A stretch of 64,000 bases of DNA from Inia geoffrensis. Its lineage: Eukaryota > Chordata > Mammalia > Artiodactyla > Iniidae. Below the pieces are notes generated by a model. That model was not told the origin of the DNA, ran no database searches, and saw only the letters and a list, made by a program, of their open reading frames with translations. This document shows positions 11,650 through 23,670 of this stretch, piece by piece (positions within the stretch are counted from its first letter, which is position 1; each line of letters begins with the position of its first letter). The position numbers and the translations under genes are program-made. The stretch lies in NCBI GenBank assembly GCA_036417435.1, contig CM070902.1, positions 179,495,945 to 179,559,944 of the forward strand. The letters are read 5' to 3'.

Positions 11650-11879
11650 TTTTTTTTAAAGGTTTTTATTTTATTTTTATTTTTTTTGCATTATGCGGGC
11701 CTCTCACTGCTGTGGCCTCTCCCGCTGCGGAGCACAGGCTCCGGACGCGCAGGCTCAGCGGCCATGGCTCACGGGCCCAGCCGCTCCACGGCAAGTGGGA
11801 TCTTCCCGGACCAGGGCACGAACCCGTATCCCCTGCATCGGCAGGCAGACTCCCAACCACTGCGCCACCAGGGAAGCCC
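11650..11879 (-). mobile_element. CHR-type SINE, short form
   Basis: In reverse complement the complete short SINE reads head, A and B boxes, then an A-rich tail (T-rich at 11650-11692 on plus). The duplicated tctcattttt at 11639-11650 and 11879-11889 is the likely target site. Confidence 0.93.
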
Positions 11880-12515
11880 TCTCATTTTTATAGCCCATTT
11901 GGTCCTGTGTGATTCCACAAGAGTGAAACACTAGGGTTTTATGGCAGAGGCTGAGTCTCAATCCATGTCACGTCACTGCTGGTACTGCTACGTCCTCATT
12001 GCGCTGTCGTTTCTGGAAAATCAGAATCGCATGTCTAATGTCTCCTAAACATACCTAAGGAAAAAAGTGTATATAATGAGGCCCAAGTGTATGTGATTAG
12101 ATCGGAAACACTGACTTCTACATGAAAAGAATTACATGAAAAAAATCAATTGAAATGATTACTGGCAAAGAGGATACTTGTCTCTATAAATAGTAAAATA
12201 ACTTAAAAATATCACCAAAATGAAAAACACGTAATAGTTTTTCAAAGAACTCCTGAGTCCTAAGACCATGCCATTGGATTTGCAAGGGTCTCTGGATTCG
12301 AATCCAGACAACACCGGGGTAAAGCAAGAAAGCCTCTCTTCCTAGGGGTCCCTGAGGTCACACGCACGGCCGTTCTGGCCGACTTTCCCTCTTACTTTTG
12401 TTTTTGTTGACGTTCTGACTGAGTCTCCACACAATTCACAACCCACGTCTCATTAGTTACTTTTCAGTGGAACCGTGTGGTTGTAAATTCAGCTTATCAA
12501 CAGTACAATGAACTT

Positions 12516-12869
12516 GGGCTTCCCTGGTGGCGCAGTGGTTAAGAATCTGCCTGCCGATGCAGGGGACACGGGTTCAAGCCCTGGTCCAGGAAGATCCCAC
12601 ATGCCGTGGAGCAACTAAGCCCATGAGCCACAGCTACTGAGCCTGTGCTCTAGAGCCCGCGAGCCACAGCTACTGAGCCCGCGAGCCTCAACTACGGAGC
12701 CCGCACGCCTAGAGCCCACGCTCTGCAACAAGAGAAGCCACCGCAATGAGAAGCCCGTGGACCGCAATGAAGAGTAGGCCCTACTCGCCGCAACTAGAGA
12801 AAGCCCGTGAGCAGCAACGAAGACCCAACGCAGACAAAAATAAAAATAAATTTATTAAAAACAAAAACA
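12516..12869 (+). mobile_element. CHR-type SINE, long form
   Basis: A long-form SINE with a head, a B box ggttcaagccc, several gagccacagctactgagcc modules and a tail acccaacgcag followed by A-rich aaataaatttattaaaaac. Another SINE follows directly, so the two may be a tail-in-tail insertion. Confidence 0.93.
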
Positions 12870-13098
12870 GGGCTTCCCTGGTGGCGCAGTGGTTGACAGT
12901 CCGCCTGCCGATGCAGGGGACGCGGGTTCGTGCCCCGGTCCGGGAAGATCCCACGTGCCGCGGAGCGGCTGGGCCCGTGAGCCATGGCCGCTGAGCCTGC
13001 GCGCCCGGAGCCTGTGCTCCGCAACGGGAGAGGCCACAACAGCGAGAGGCCCGCGTACCGCAAAAAAACAAAACAAAACAAAACCAAGACAAAAAAAA
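12870..13098 (+). mobile_element. CHR-type SINE, short form
   Basis: A short-form SINE immediately after the tail of the preceding long-form copy. It has intact A and B boxes and ends at gaggcccgcgtaccgc with a tail of (aaaac)n. Confidence 0.93.
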
Positions 13099-13204
13099 GC
13101 AATACAGTGATCTTGATTAACTTGGGTCCACCAACTATTTCCATACTTGGAAAGTCAAAAAGCACCAAAAAAAAGAGTGAAAAAGAACCCATGGTTACTT
13201 AACC

Positions 13205-13400
13205 CCACTAAGTGCCTGGTACAGTGCTGGGAACTCTGCATTTACATTTAAGCCACACAGCAACCATTGGGAATAGGTATTATTATCTCCAGTGGGCCAG
13301 AGGCTCAAAGTTTAGGTCATTCCATTTGAAATACTAGAAAGTGCCAGAACTAGGGTTCAAATGTAGGTCCATCTGACTCCACAGCCAATGCCTTTCGATG
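13205..13400 (-). mobile_element. MIR fragment
   Basis: On plus, cctggtacagtgctggg, attattatctcca, gaggctcaaag and gttcaaatgtaggtccatct occur in the order expected of a MIR read in reverse. Confidence 0.7.
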
Positions 13401-13589
13401 AACCCAAACTCATGTTTTACCAAGTGAGACTAGCTTCTGAATAATCAGGCTTAGTTTATACAGTAGGATTAGTTTATCTTAAAGATACGGTTTTTAAGTT
13501 TACATTAGAAAGCAAGCAAGAGCACAGTTCTCCTGCCCACTGGCTCGCGGTACTTGAGTCATCCGGGATAAAATCTTATGTCATGTGTA

Positions 13590-13675
13590 TGTGTACCTGC
13601 TTCACTTTGTATAGAGCAGAAACCAGCACACCATTGTGAAGCAATCATATGCCAATAACGATGTTAAAAAAAAAA
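13590..13675 (+). mobile_element. LINE-1 3' end, short
   Basis: The string gagcagaaaccagcacacca followed by ttgtgaagcaatcatatgcc, aataacgatgtt and an A-run is the last 85 or so bases of the same LINE-1 type seen complete at 52205-58150. Confidence 0.8.
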
Positions 13676-13961
13676 TCTTAAGTTTTGGTCTTTGGAACTG
13701 GAGTTCGATTATTTTTTCATCTTTTCTATGCCCCTCAGTGCTCTCAATATGTTCCTAATATGTATAAGCATCCGCTTGTAACTTGTCACAGATAAGTTAC
13801 TAACAAGCTTATAACAATGGACAATTCACTTCCTAAGCTGGGACAAATAAGGAAGCTAAATTCACATCTGACAGCCCCTGGGGTGTTGCTGGGTTATCAG
13901 GTTTGAGGAAGATGATGGATGCTGACTGGCCAGAAGCAGCTGCCAGGACTCTCTGTTTCTT

Positions 13962-14305
13962 TTTCTTTTTAAAAATGTTTATGTTATATTGGACTACAGT
14001 TGATTTACAATGTTGTGTTAGTTTCAGCAAAGTGACTCAGTTATACACACATATACCTGTTTTTTCAGATTATTTCCCCTTATAGGTTGTTACAAAATAT
14101 TGAGTAGAGTTCTCTGTGCTCTACAGTAGGTCCTTGTTGGTTCTCTATATAGTAGCATGTGTATGTTAATCCCAAACTCCTAACTTATCCCTGCCCCCCG
14201 CCTTTCCCCTTTGGTAACCGTAAGTTTGTTTTCTGTGTCTGTGAGTCTGTTTCTGTTCTGTAAATAAGTTCATTTGTGTCATTTTTTAAGATTCCACATA
14301 TAAGT
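13962..14305 (-). mobile_element. LINE-1 3' end, 5'-truncated
   Basis: On plus it reads gttgatttacaatgttgtgt, then ttgagtagagttctctgtgc and tttggtaaccgtaagtttg, the antisense of a LINE-1 3' end. A perfect 15-bp target-site duplication gactctctgtttctt lies at 13947-13961 and 14306-14320. Confidence 0.93.
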
Positions 14306-14584
14306 GACTCTCTGTTTCTTAAAGTCAAACCCCAAATCTGTGATCACACATCATTCTTATTCTGCAGGCAGAGAAGAGGACACTGGCTCCGTCAGCGGGC
14401 TGCTGAGTGGCCCAAAGGTAATCTGCTGATGCAGGAACGGTTACCTGGACTCTGACAAACCTACAGATCTAGGGCTCTCAATCGGGCTTCATTTAAGATT
14501 CAATTCTACAAGCGTCTGCTTCTCAGTCTTTAACGTATCTCAACATAACTGTTACTGTTTACTAATTCCTGTCCTCACACACGC

Positions 14585-14780
14585 AGCAGATCGGGGTCAA
14601 ACCTTCCTGTAAAGGGCCATAGGTCACTTCAGCTCTGCAGTCAGTGGCTCCACTCTGCCATTGCTGGCAGGAAAGCAGCCACAGCAGATACACAGAGGGC
14701 CGGGCACGGACGTGTTCCCATAAAAACAGGCTGCACTGGGCCCACAGGCCGTAGTGCGCTGACTGCTGTCTGCAAAAAGC
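14585..14780 (+). mobile_element. MER1-like hAT-Charlie DNA transposon fragment
   Basis: The phrase ttcctgtaaagggccatagg, then cataaaaacaggctgcactg and ggcccacaggccgtagtgcg, matches the non-autonomous MER1-type element ending gtttgccgacccctg. The terminal repeats are eroded. Confidence 0.6.
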
Positions 14781-16009
14781 TGAGCAAATTAACGGAAGCA
14801 TTTTAATCCAAATATAATTTTGACTATAGGGTCAGAGTTACTCCCTCACCTCTTCTCCCCATCCCACCCCTAAAATAGGGAACCTCTGTGGATCCAGGTC
14901 TGTACAACTTGAAGATAATAAAGGAGAGTATAGTAGATAATATTAAGTAAATATTCATTCATAAAAATTATAATACCATTATTTCATATGAATTTTTAGG
15001 AAGAAGAACTGTATTAATTGAATGCCATGGTTTCAGTTATGTAAACATATAATACAATAACCAGAAAAGAGGGCACTCAAAAAAAACAGAAGGCCACAAA
15101 AAATACAAGATTATATGCTGGAGCCGATGCAGGTCTGGAATTTCTTCCTCAAATAAGTTATCCTGCTACCTATTAGAATTTTAGTATTGGACCTAGGAGT
15201 CTGACATAATGTAGTTTATGAAAATTCTTCCATTACTCTTAATCTTCTCATTTAAATTGGATTTCAACCCCTGTCCCCAAACCCGGTATTTTACCCTCAT
15301 CTTCTCTTCAATCTCACTAGAGCAGGATACAACTGACCAGCCAACGTTCCTGGAAATTCTTTCTTCTCCGAGATGGCACAATGCTCTAATTTCCAGCCAA
15401 TTGTGCCTAACATGTTTTTTTTTTTTTTTTTTTTTTTTTTTTATTAAACTAAAAACAGCGACAGGAAACAAGTTGTGCATACTTCAAGATCAGTTAAGTG
15501 TTTAGTCTCATTAAATCACATATGTATCAACAAACTAATTAGCATCCTTCGTCCGCTCAGCTGATGAGATTACACTATGAACAGATGCACCCAGCACTGA
15601 TACCCTGGAAACCCGTGTTTGTCTTGCGTTTGCCAGGAAGACAGACTACGTTCTTCAAAAGAACGAATGATGATTTTTACGTGTAACATTAGCAGCAACT
15701 TCAGAAACGGTTGGGTCAGTTCCTGAATCCAGTACAGAGCTGGGTATAGAGATGGTAGTGACAGGGGAAGGAAAAAACAAGTGAATCAAAGTGATAAATT
15801 TGGTGACAAGGCCTTGGCAAGCAGCGGGAGAGAGATTCTCAGAAACTCGGAGAGGTATTTGCCATCCCCAGGGTTGATGATTAAACGGCCTCCAAATCCA
15901 CTGACTGCTCTCTTCCTTTACTGGTAAGTGATTAACTCCACGAGGGTGAGAATAAAGACCCATGTATTGGCCTCAAATTAATAACCAGGAGGCAGAAAGA
16001 GTGGATCTA

Positions 16010-16098
16010 TGTGTGTGTATAACTGATTCACTGTGCCGTGCACCTAAAACTAACACAGCATGGTAAAGCAACTAGACTCCAATAAAAATTTAGAAAAG
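16010..16098 (+). mobile_element. LINE-1 3' end, short
   Basis: The final bases of a LINE-1 3' end (gattcactgtgccgtgcacc, acacagcatggtaaagcaac, ccaataaaaattt) with a short A-rich tail. Confidence 0.75.
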
Positions 16099-16949
16099 TA
16101 ATGAGGATGCCTTGCTGTGCAGGTAATGGGATTCTCCATCATGAACCTCTAGCGGAGAATGAAGCACAAAACCCTTGTTTCCACATGTAAAAAAAAACCT
16201 GAAGAAAGCACCCTATGCATACTCGATCACACAGAAAGCCTGTTTTCCAACAGCAGGTCATAGGCCAGACTTAGCGCGCCCAGCCATGCCGAAACCTGTG
16301 ATTCAAGAAATAAAAGTGTTTTAAGATTAAATTCCAAAGTCCAGATTTTGAAGAGCAGCTGAAAGAAGAGAGAACTTCAAAACAAACTGCCTCGGTAGGG
16401 ATAAAGCGCGCCAACCCCAGCCCAAGCTGCAGCAACCATTTTCATAAATAAACGTCAAGAAGACGGCTTCATGTTCAGAAAATAGAACGTTTTCATTCCG
16501 TAAAAGCTGAAAAATTATTAAGTAAAAATCCAAAACTCAGGCCTTTAAAATGTGTTTCTTTTCACCTGGCAGTAAGCAATGTTTATAGAACTTTCCCCTG
16601 CGATAGATCAGGACAGCAGGACAAAGTAGTAGAAAAGCTGGTGAGAACTTCCAAGTCTGTGCCGTGCTGGGTGGAGGGAGGGCGAGCGAAGGCCCCACTC
16701 CCAGCTCCCCAGTCCCCTCTGCTTCCCCTTCTGGTCACGGCCCCTGGGCTGCGCTCACCCCCTCAGACGAGATTTATTCCTGTGCCTACGAGGCCCTGGC
16801 TTCGCTTCTACCGTGTCACCCAAACCTCTGTTTGCCAAATTCAACCGTGCGCTCCTGAAACTTAAAGCTCTGCACGCACCTGACTCCCCATGCCGCTGGC
16901 ATTTTGCTTTTCATAACCTCCACTCCCATGGATTCTTTGATGCACTGGA

Positions 16950-17104
16950 CTGCTTCCTGCTTCCTTCATTCCTTCATTTGTTCACTTTCATTCTGTTCAA
17001 CAAGCGTTTCTGGATGGCCTAACCGTGTGGGACCTTCTTGCAGACGCAAAGGCAGAGCCACACACAAAAGACATCACAGCCACGTGGAGCTCACAATCCA
17101 GTAG
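16950..17104 (-). mobile_element. L2-like 3' fragment
   Basis: On plus, cattccttcatttgttcac, ttcaacaagcgtttctgg and gtggagctcacaatccagt resemble the reverse of an L2 3' end. It is heavily diverged and is interrupted at about 17105 by a LINE-1. Confidence 0.45.
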
Positions 17105-17111
17105 AAAAACT

Positions 17112-17650
17112 ATTTCTTTTTTTTTTGGTAACTCCTAATTTATCCCTCCCCCACCCCTCTTCTCCTTTGGTAACCCAAGTCTGTTCTCTGTGTCTGTGAG
17201 TCTGTATCTGCTTTGTAAATAAGTTCATTTGTACCATATTTTCGATTCCACATATTAGCAATATCACATGGCATCTGTCTTTCTCTGTCTGACTTACTTC
17301 ACTCAGTATGCTAATCTCTAGGTCCATCCATGTTGCTGCAGATGGCATCATTCCATTCTTCTTTATGGCTGAGTGATATCCCATTACATATTCGTACCAC
17401 ATCTTCTTTATCCATTCCTCTGTCGATGGATAATTAGGTTGCTTCCATGACCTGGTTACCGTCAATAGTGCTGCTGCAGACACTGGGGTGCATGTGTCTT
17501 TTTGATTTATGGTTTTCTCCGGATAGATGCCCAGTAGTGGGATGGCTGGGTCATAACAGCAACTCTATTTTTAGTTTTAAAGGCACCTCCATACCGTACT
17601 CCACAGTAGCTGCACCGATTTACACTCCCACCAGCAACGTAGGAGGGCTT
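17112..17650 (-). mobile_element. LINE-1 3' part, with ORF2 end
   Basis: An antisense LINE-1 fragment truncated at both ends. Its minus-strand translation contains the recognisable ORF2 C-terminal phrases SWKQPNYPSTEEWIKKM and MGYHSAIKKN. Frames are broken, so it is a dead copy. Confidence 0.88.
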
Positions 17651-19162
17651 CCTTTAGGAAAACTCCTCTTGACACGACAGTTCCCGGTGTGATGTGTGCT
17701 ATTAAAGGACAGGCACACTGCGATCCAGGAGGGACACGAGGGATCCAAACCCAGTCCCAGCAGGAAGAGACCGTGAGCCGAACGGGGGCCACGAGCCCCA
17801 GAGAGGACAGCGCGCTTGGAGGCCAGGACGGACCCAGTCACGTTCCAGGAACTGAACCAATCCCGGCCCGGCTGGAGCAAGCGGTCGGGGAGCTCCCGGG
17901 GAGGCCAGGACGGTCCAGACGCGAGCGTGTAATCCACGCTGCGTAAGCCACCGCTCTCTTCTGAGGGCAATCAGCCGAGTGACTAAGAGGTGAGATCGGG
18001 ATCATACTTTTAAAAGATTATCTGAAATGCAGGACGAGGGCTGCATCAGAGCTGGACAGGCGGCCGATCTGGGTGGGATTACGGAGACACCCTGAGGATA
18101 AAAAGTGGATCAACCCCTGCAGTGTTTCAGAGACAGAACCCACAGGCTGTGTCTCCTGGGGGGACGTGGCGATGAAGGGAAGGGAGCCCACAGTCCCCGT
18201 ACTCACCTTCTCAATACCCCAGCCCCGCGGAGGGGAGACCAGGGTCCAGGGACGGCCACCAAAACGGTCCGCAGTTCACTTCCCAGGATTTGGTCATTAG
18301 GCCATCACTAAGCCCAGATGTGCAGTTTTCAATATTGCATAACCCCTCGTGGGGGCTGGATGCTTCAACTCTCCCACTGAAACCCCCTTTAGGGAAGCAA
18401 TTCTTCCTTCTTCAAAAGCCCAGACGTGGGCAAGCTGACTGCCATTCAGATTCCAGGCCAGGGACTCACCCTCCCGGTGCAAGGCGTCTCTAGCTCTCTG
18501 CAAGAGTAGAGGTTGCTTTTCTTAAATATTTTTGTTCCTAAGAGCCAGTACTGGTCACCCTCCCCAAAACTAAGAGGTCAACTCTAAAGTCCACGGCAAC
18601 CTCAGCTCTGGGGACCCAAAATACCAGCATCCCCTGCTGGAAACAACTGCCTCACTAAAGCTACACTACGGGACATAGCTCATGTTTAACACACTACATT
18701 AATCCTTTCTTGAAAATAAGGTGGCTGTGATCCATACCTTTCTTATTGCATTCAGCAGGCAATTCAGTGACAAGTTTGGAGTAAGAGTGAAGTATAGTGC
18801 ACTCTAGAGTAGGGAGGTTTTTAACTCTAAGAATGATCATTTTTTGATTTTCAATTGTTACAGCAAAATGTCTACGGGATGCTTTATAACTAATTAAAGA
18901 GTAAAACCTTTGGGACTATAAATCCTGAATATCTGTGCTTTTAACGATCACCACGGAAATCTGAATGCGTACAGTTACTATCTCTTCAAATTAAATATCA
19001 TTCCCACTTATGGCAGGTCATGAGGAAATCAGATAAACGTTTCGATTATTTTGTTCCTCAAACACATGAAATAATCTCCAGCTATTCCTCTAATCCCTGT
19101 CATAGTTATAATGCGCAGATAGCTCCTTACAAAGACATAGTCATATAAAGATGCATTTACAG

Positions 19163-19455
19163 GGGCTTCCCTGGTGGCGCGGTGGTTAAGAATCCGCCTG
19201 CCAATGCAGGGCACACGGGTTCAAGCCCTGGTCCGGGAAGATCCCACATGCCGCGGAGCAACTAAGCCCGTGCGCCACAACTACTGAGCCTGCACTCTAG
19301 AGCAACAAGAGAAGCCACCGCAATGAGAAGCCCACGCCCGGCAACAAAGAGTAGTCCCCTCTCTCCGCAACTAGAGAAAGCCCGTGCACAGCAACGAAGA
19401 CCCAATGCAGCCAAAAATAAATTAATTAATTTAATTAAATTAAAAAAAAAAAAAA
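19163..19455 (+). mobile_element. CHR-type SINE, long form
   Basis: A head with A and B boxes, only one cacaactactgagcc module, then agaagccaccgcaatgagaa and a tail of A-rich (aatt)n and poly-A. The likely target duplication is catttacag at 19154-19162 and 19456-19464. Confidence 0.92.
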
Positions 19456-19889
19456 CATTTACAGAAAATATAGTGATTATTATGAAAAGGGTTAAGGGAG
19501 ACGAGTAAGGCCTTTTTACTCTATAAAAAGCCATCTTGTTTTCATCTATTTACAGATAAACACTGTGTATTTCTGTATTGTGGTTTGCCTTATACTGATA
19601 AATAGGGGAATAATGTCAGCGTAAAGTAACAGTCACATTTGAAGGCGCCCACCCACCCCTGCAGGTCCCCTCAGCTCAGTCTGAACACACGCCCTGTCTT
19701 GGAAAAACCTGTTACAGAGTTTCCTTTATTGGTTCCTTGTCTCTATAGCTCAGCAGGCTCTGTGCTTTCCTATAATATAGTCCCTTCCAATCAAGCTACC
19801 TTTTTTCTCTTAGATCAGTCCTAAAATTACTGTAGCGCGGTATTCATCAGAATTCAGCTCGTCTTTTACACTTGTTACTTTTTTTTAAT

Positions 19890-19915
19890 ACAAGTATACA
19901 AGCTTGTATACTTGT
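19890..19915. repeat. Perfect 26-bp palindrome
   Basis: The 13-base arm acaagtatacaag is followed with no spacer by its exact reverse complement. No function is implied. Confidence 0.9.
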
Positions 19916-20103
19916 TAGGACTGTTACAGCTTTTGTTAGCGTCCATAAGTGCTGACTGGTTTCACCCCAACATATTTTCTTCCCATAAATCCTTTTATTT
20001 TTAGTGCATAGTTTTGCAACATACAGTTTTTTAGGAAGTTACGTTGTATCAGAAGTGCCTATATTCTCAGCAATGTTTGATTTAAATTTACGAGTAAGGC
20101 GCG

Positions 20104-20225
20104 AATTCCCTGGTGGTCCAGTGGGTAGAACTTGGCACTTTTACTGCCCAGGGCCCAGGTTCAATCCCTGGTTGGGAAACTAAGATCCCCCAAGCTGTGC
20201 AGCCAAAAAAGTAAAATAAAGTAAC
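20104..20225 (+). mobile_element. tRNA-derived SINE, short older type
   Basis: The head gaattccctggtggtccag with a B box ggttcaatccctgg, aactaagatccc and an A-rich tail is a different subfamily from the abundant CHR copies. It lacks the long 3' body. Confidence 0.8.
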
Positions 20226-20394
20226 AGGTAAGTTGAAAAGCCTACTTAACTACACGGGAGAAAACCCAATAAAGTCACATTCTCTAAGACTCTATAGATC
20301 TCGTTATGACTTAGGTAGTGTAATATACCCTGATGAAACTTTCCAAATGGACCCCATGTGAGGGGCTGAGTGAGGCCCCGGGACCAGAGGCTCT

Positions 20395-20690
20395 GTCTTT
20401 GCCTCTTCCTCTACCCTTTACCAGCTCTGTGACGTGAGTCAAGTTCTTAGCCTAACTTCACCTCCACTTTCTCCATGTGGAAATCGGGATCCTAATAACA
20501 ACTATTTCATCCACGTGTTGTGAAGGTAAACATACAAAGTACTTAGGAAAGCACCTAGCACAGTATGTGCTGAATAAATGTCAACCAGCACACTTCCTTC
20601 TCAGCAGTAGTGTGACCCTGAACCATTTTCTTAACTTCACTGAGCTGCTGTTATCTCACCGGTAAAATGGTATGAAACAGGGATATACGA
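20395..20690 (+). mobile_element. Two MIR fragments in tandem
   Basis: Bases 20395-20575 show the MIR core and end (ccagctctgtgacgtgagtc, then agcacctagcacagtatgtg and gaataaatg). A second partial copy at about 20595-20690 repeats the core with gtgtgaccctgaaccatttt and ggtaaaatgg. Confidence 0.72.
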
Positions 20691-21814
20691 GGGATCAGAG
20701 AAAATCTTTCTCTGATCAGAGAAAAGGCTTTCCACAGAACAATCACACTCACAGAAGGTCACTAAATAAATGACTGACAAATGTATTCTATCTTCTCAGA
20801 AAGACAGGTAATATTTTCAAGCTATGACATTTTTTCTCTTCACTTTTCAAAGCCAAGGGAACTCTCATTTACATCAGGTGCTTGGCGTCCCACAAGTATA
20901 AAAAACATTCTCCACTTGAAGAACACGACTGCATACCAAGAAAGTTGTCATCTATGTCAATGGTTAGGGCTCCTTTCATTGAATTACAAAATAATAGAGT
21001 TTACAGCACAGCCCAGGGCACTAAGACGCTATTTTGGTTTCATCTTATGTAATTCTATTAGCTAATAGGTTGCATGCCAAATTTCTTTAATAAAATATTA
21101 GAATAAACATTGAAGAACTATGCTAGATTTTAAATCTCTTTTCCACTCATTAAACCAAACTCGCTTTATCCATCGAGCAAATATTATGTCATTGGAGTGC
21201 ATACCATTTTCAATAAATCCACATTATTCCCAATGTGGAAATTTTTTAAACAAAATAAACTCATAACAACCAAGGTAAAATAGAAATTCCATGGTATCTG
21301 ATTTTCTTTTCCTAGAAGTACATTCTGGGTTTGGCTGTCATATCTGTGGAGCATCTGATTTAACATTTTGAACAACGAGGAGGCATTAAGGTGGCTTCTC
21401 CTTGATGGGAAGGAAGGGTGACCTTACGAGCACAGAATTCACTCTATGGTGGAAGAAAGTCAAATCATTTGGGCTCTAACCTGTCGTATTTGGAAGGAAG
21501 ATTATGGAAGAAGACACAACAATGACTCTGGATTCTTCTAATCCAGCCCTTGGAACTTTTCCCAAGATCCTTGAGAAGAAAGACCACAAACTAACAGAGT
21601 CATAAAAACTTAAGATCTGTGAGCACGGCTGGAGACAGAACCTTCCCAGCCTCACCAAGAACAAATCAATCAAGATGCGTACGCCTGGCCACACAGGCAC
21701 CAACAAAGAGAAAACCAAGGAGACCCGAAGAAATGCATGGCAACGGAGGCGCAGGTGGTTGAGCCAGCGGGAGGGTCAGACGAAGCTAAGCCAGCCCTGA
21801 GCAGGCCGCTGGGC

Positions 21815-22930
21815 ACTCACGGGGTCGGCCTGTGGGTCAGGTCCAGCCTACTGCCCGGTTTCGTCCAGCCTTTGCGCCAAGAATGGTCTTCACATTATGG
21901 AATGGAGGCAAGCCAAAAGAATGTCTCATGATACACGAGCACGAAATGAAATTCAAATCGCAGTGTCCACAAATACAGCTCCACTGGAACACAGCCATGT
22001 TGTGCCATAATAAGAAACATACAGTTGGTCTCTGCCCACTCTCGCCCTTTTCTGTTTCCTGGCACCCAGCTCCGCAAACCCTTGGAATCTCCCGGGTGAT
22101 GGTGTTTTTTACGCAAACCAGGTAGCTGGTGGATGGAGGTCCCTGGGCAGCCTAGGACGGGGCCTCCTTGCCAGGGAAGCCAACCTGAGATTAGAAGGTT
22201 GGAACTTTGCATCCCTCCCAGATCTCTCGGGGGCAGGCAGGGGGGTTGGAGGTTCAGTTAATCACTAATGGGCAATGAGTTAATCAATCATGCCTACATA
22301 ACGAAGCCTCCGCATAAAACCCCAAGCGCAGCGGCGAGCTCCGGGCTGGGGAACACGTGGAGGTGTAGAAGGATGATGCACCCAGAGCTCATGGAAGCTC
22401 CGGGTCCTTCCCCACACCTGCCCTGTGCGTCTCTTCCATCTGGCCGCTCTTGAATTGTATCCATTTATAATCAACGGGTAATATAGTAAGCAAGCTGTTT
22501 CCTGAATTCCGTGAGCTCCTCTAGCATGATATGGAACTCAAGGGGTGGGCTAGGGGAAGCTTCCATTTAGAGCTGGTTGTGGCATGAATTTGAGATTAGG
22601 TTCTGAAGTTGGGGCGGCCTTGTGGGGCTGAGCCCTTCATTAATCTATGGGATATGGTCTCAGAACTGAATGAAACTGTAGGACGCCCAGATGGTGTCGG
22701 GAATTTCTTGGGGAGGAAACACACACAGTTGCTGTCGGAAGTGAAGTACTGATGAAAGAAGGAAGACAGGGCTTTTCAAGGTTTACAAGCGCATCCATTT
22801 ACCTGTGGCCTAAGGCTGCTGCTTTGGAACAACAGTGGCAGAGCTGAGTAATTGCGACAGAGACCCCAAGGCCAGCAAAGCCTGAAATATTTACTGTCTG
22901 GTTCTTTATGGATACAGTTTGCTGACCTTG
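21815..22930 (-). mobile_element. MER1-like hAT-Charlie element, split by an LTR-like insert
   Basis: On plus the first part (about 21815-22004) reads gtccagcctactgcccggt and ggaacacagccatgt. The second (about 22786-22930) reads atttactgtctggttcttta and cagtttgctgacc, continuing the same element. Between them lies an LTR-like block. Confidence 0.6.
22005..22785 (+). mobile_element. LTR-like element (old ERV-type LTR, family unsure)
   Basis: The block contains gcctacataacgaagcctcc, ggggaacacgtggaggtgta, tccatttataatcaacggg and gatggtgtcgggaatttctt, a motif order I recall from an old mammalian ERV LTR. It interrupts the MER1-like element. No internal retroviral genes are present, so it would be a solo LTR. 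Boundaries are approximate. Confidence 0.5.
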
Positions 22931-22934
22931 TAAG

Positions 22935-23110
22935 ACATCATATACATTATCTCATCTAATCTTCACAACCATCTGACAGGGAGCGAGTGTGTATATGTTA
23001 CACAAGAAGAATCTAAAATGTAGATTAAGGAACTTGTCCTCGGTCGTTGCTAGTGAGTGGCAGAAACAGGAGGTCAACCCACGCCCATCTGGTTATAAAG
23101 CCAATGCTCT
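22935..23110 (-). mobile_element. MIR fragment
   Basis: On plus, attatctcatctaatcttca, then ggaacttgtcctcggtcg and ctagtgagtggcagaaacag is the reverse of a MIR core. Confidence 0.7.
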
Positions 23111-23392
23111 CGAGTGTCTTTGAAAAATGGGGGACTTTTATATACCATAGTGATTATTACCCAAATTGTTCTGTCAGTACATACAGTCGGGGAAAACAAA
23201 CGTTAAATTTATCTGCTAAAATGGAAGGTCAGACTTTTGGGCCTGGGACCGAGGGAATGAAGACATCCCAGAAACGCAGGTGGGAGTGGCCCTCTCGGGA
23301 CCCCCGTGAACTCTAGAGACCCCGTTGTGCAAAATTTCACTCTGAGCCTCTTTGGCTTTAGGAATCAAAGTAGAATCAGAAGACAACTAGGG

Positions 23393-23670
23393 GGGCTTCC
23401 CTGGCGGCGCAGTGGTTGAGAATCCGCCTGCCAATGCAGGGGACACGGGTTCGAGCCCTGGTCCGGGAAGATCCCAAGTGCCGTGGAGCAACTAAGCCCG
23501 TGCGCCACAGCTACTGAGCCTGCGCTCCACAGCCCGCGAACCACAACTACTGAGCCTGCGCTCTAGAGCCCGCGAGCCACAACTACTGAGCCTGCGCTCT
23601 AGAGCCCGCGAGCCACAACTACTGAGCCTGCGCTCTAGAGCCCGCGAGCCACAACTACTGAGCCCAGCAA
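23393..23670 (+). mobile_element. CHR-type SINE, long form, with 36-bp internal tandem
   Basis: A normal head with A and B boxes is followed by four 36-bp units at 23505-23540, 23541-23576, 23577-23612 and 23613-23648, and a 16-base partial unit. The A-rich 3' tail is absent, so the copy is 3'-truncated. Confidence 0.93.

Noticed and set aside
23505..23664. Regularly spaced repeats resembling a CRISPR array
   Set aside because: The 36-bp units are directly adjacent without unique spacers, lie inside a SINE, and the genome is mammalian.
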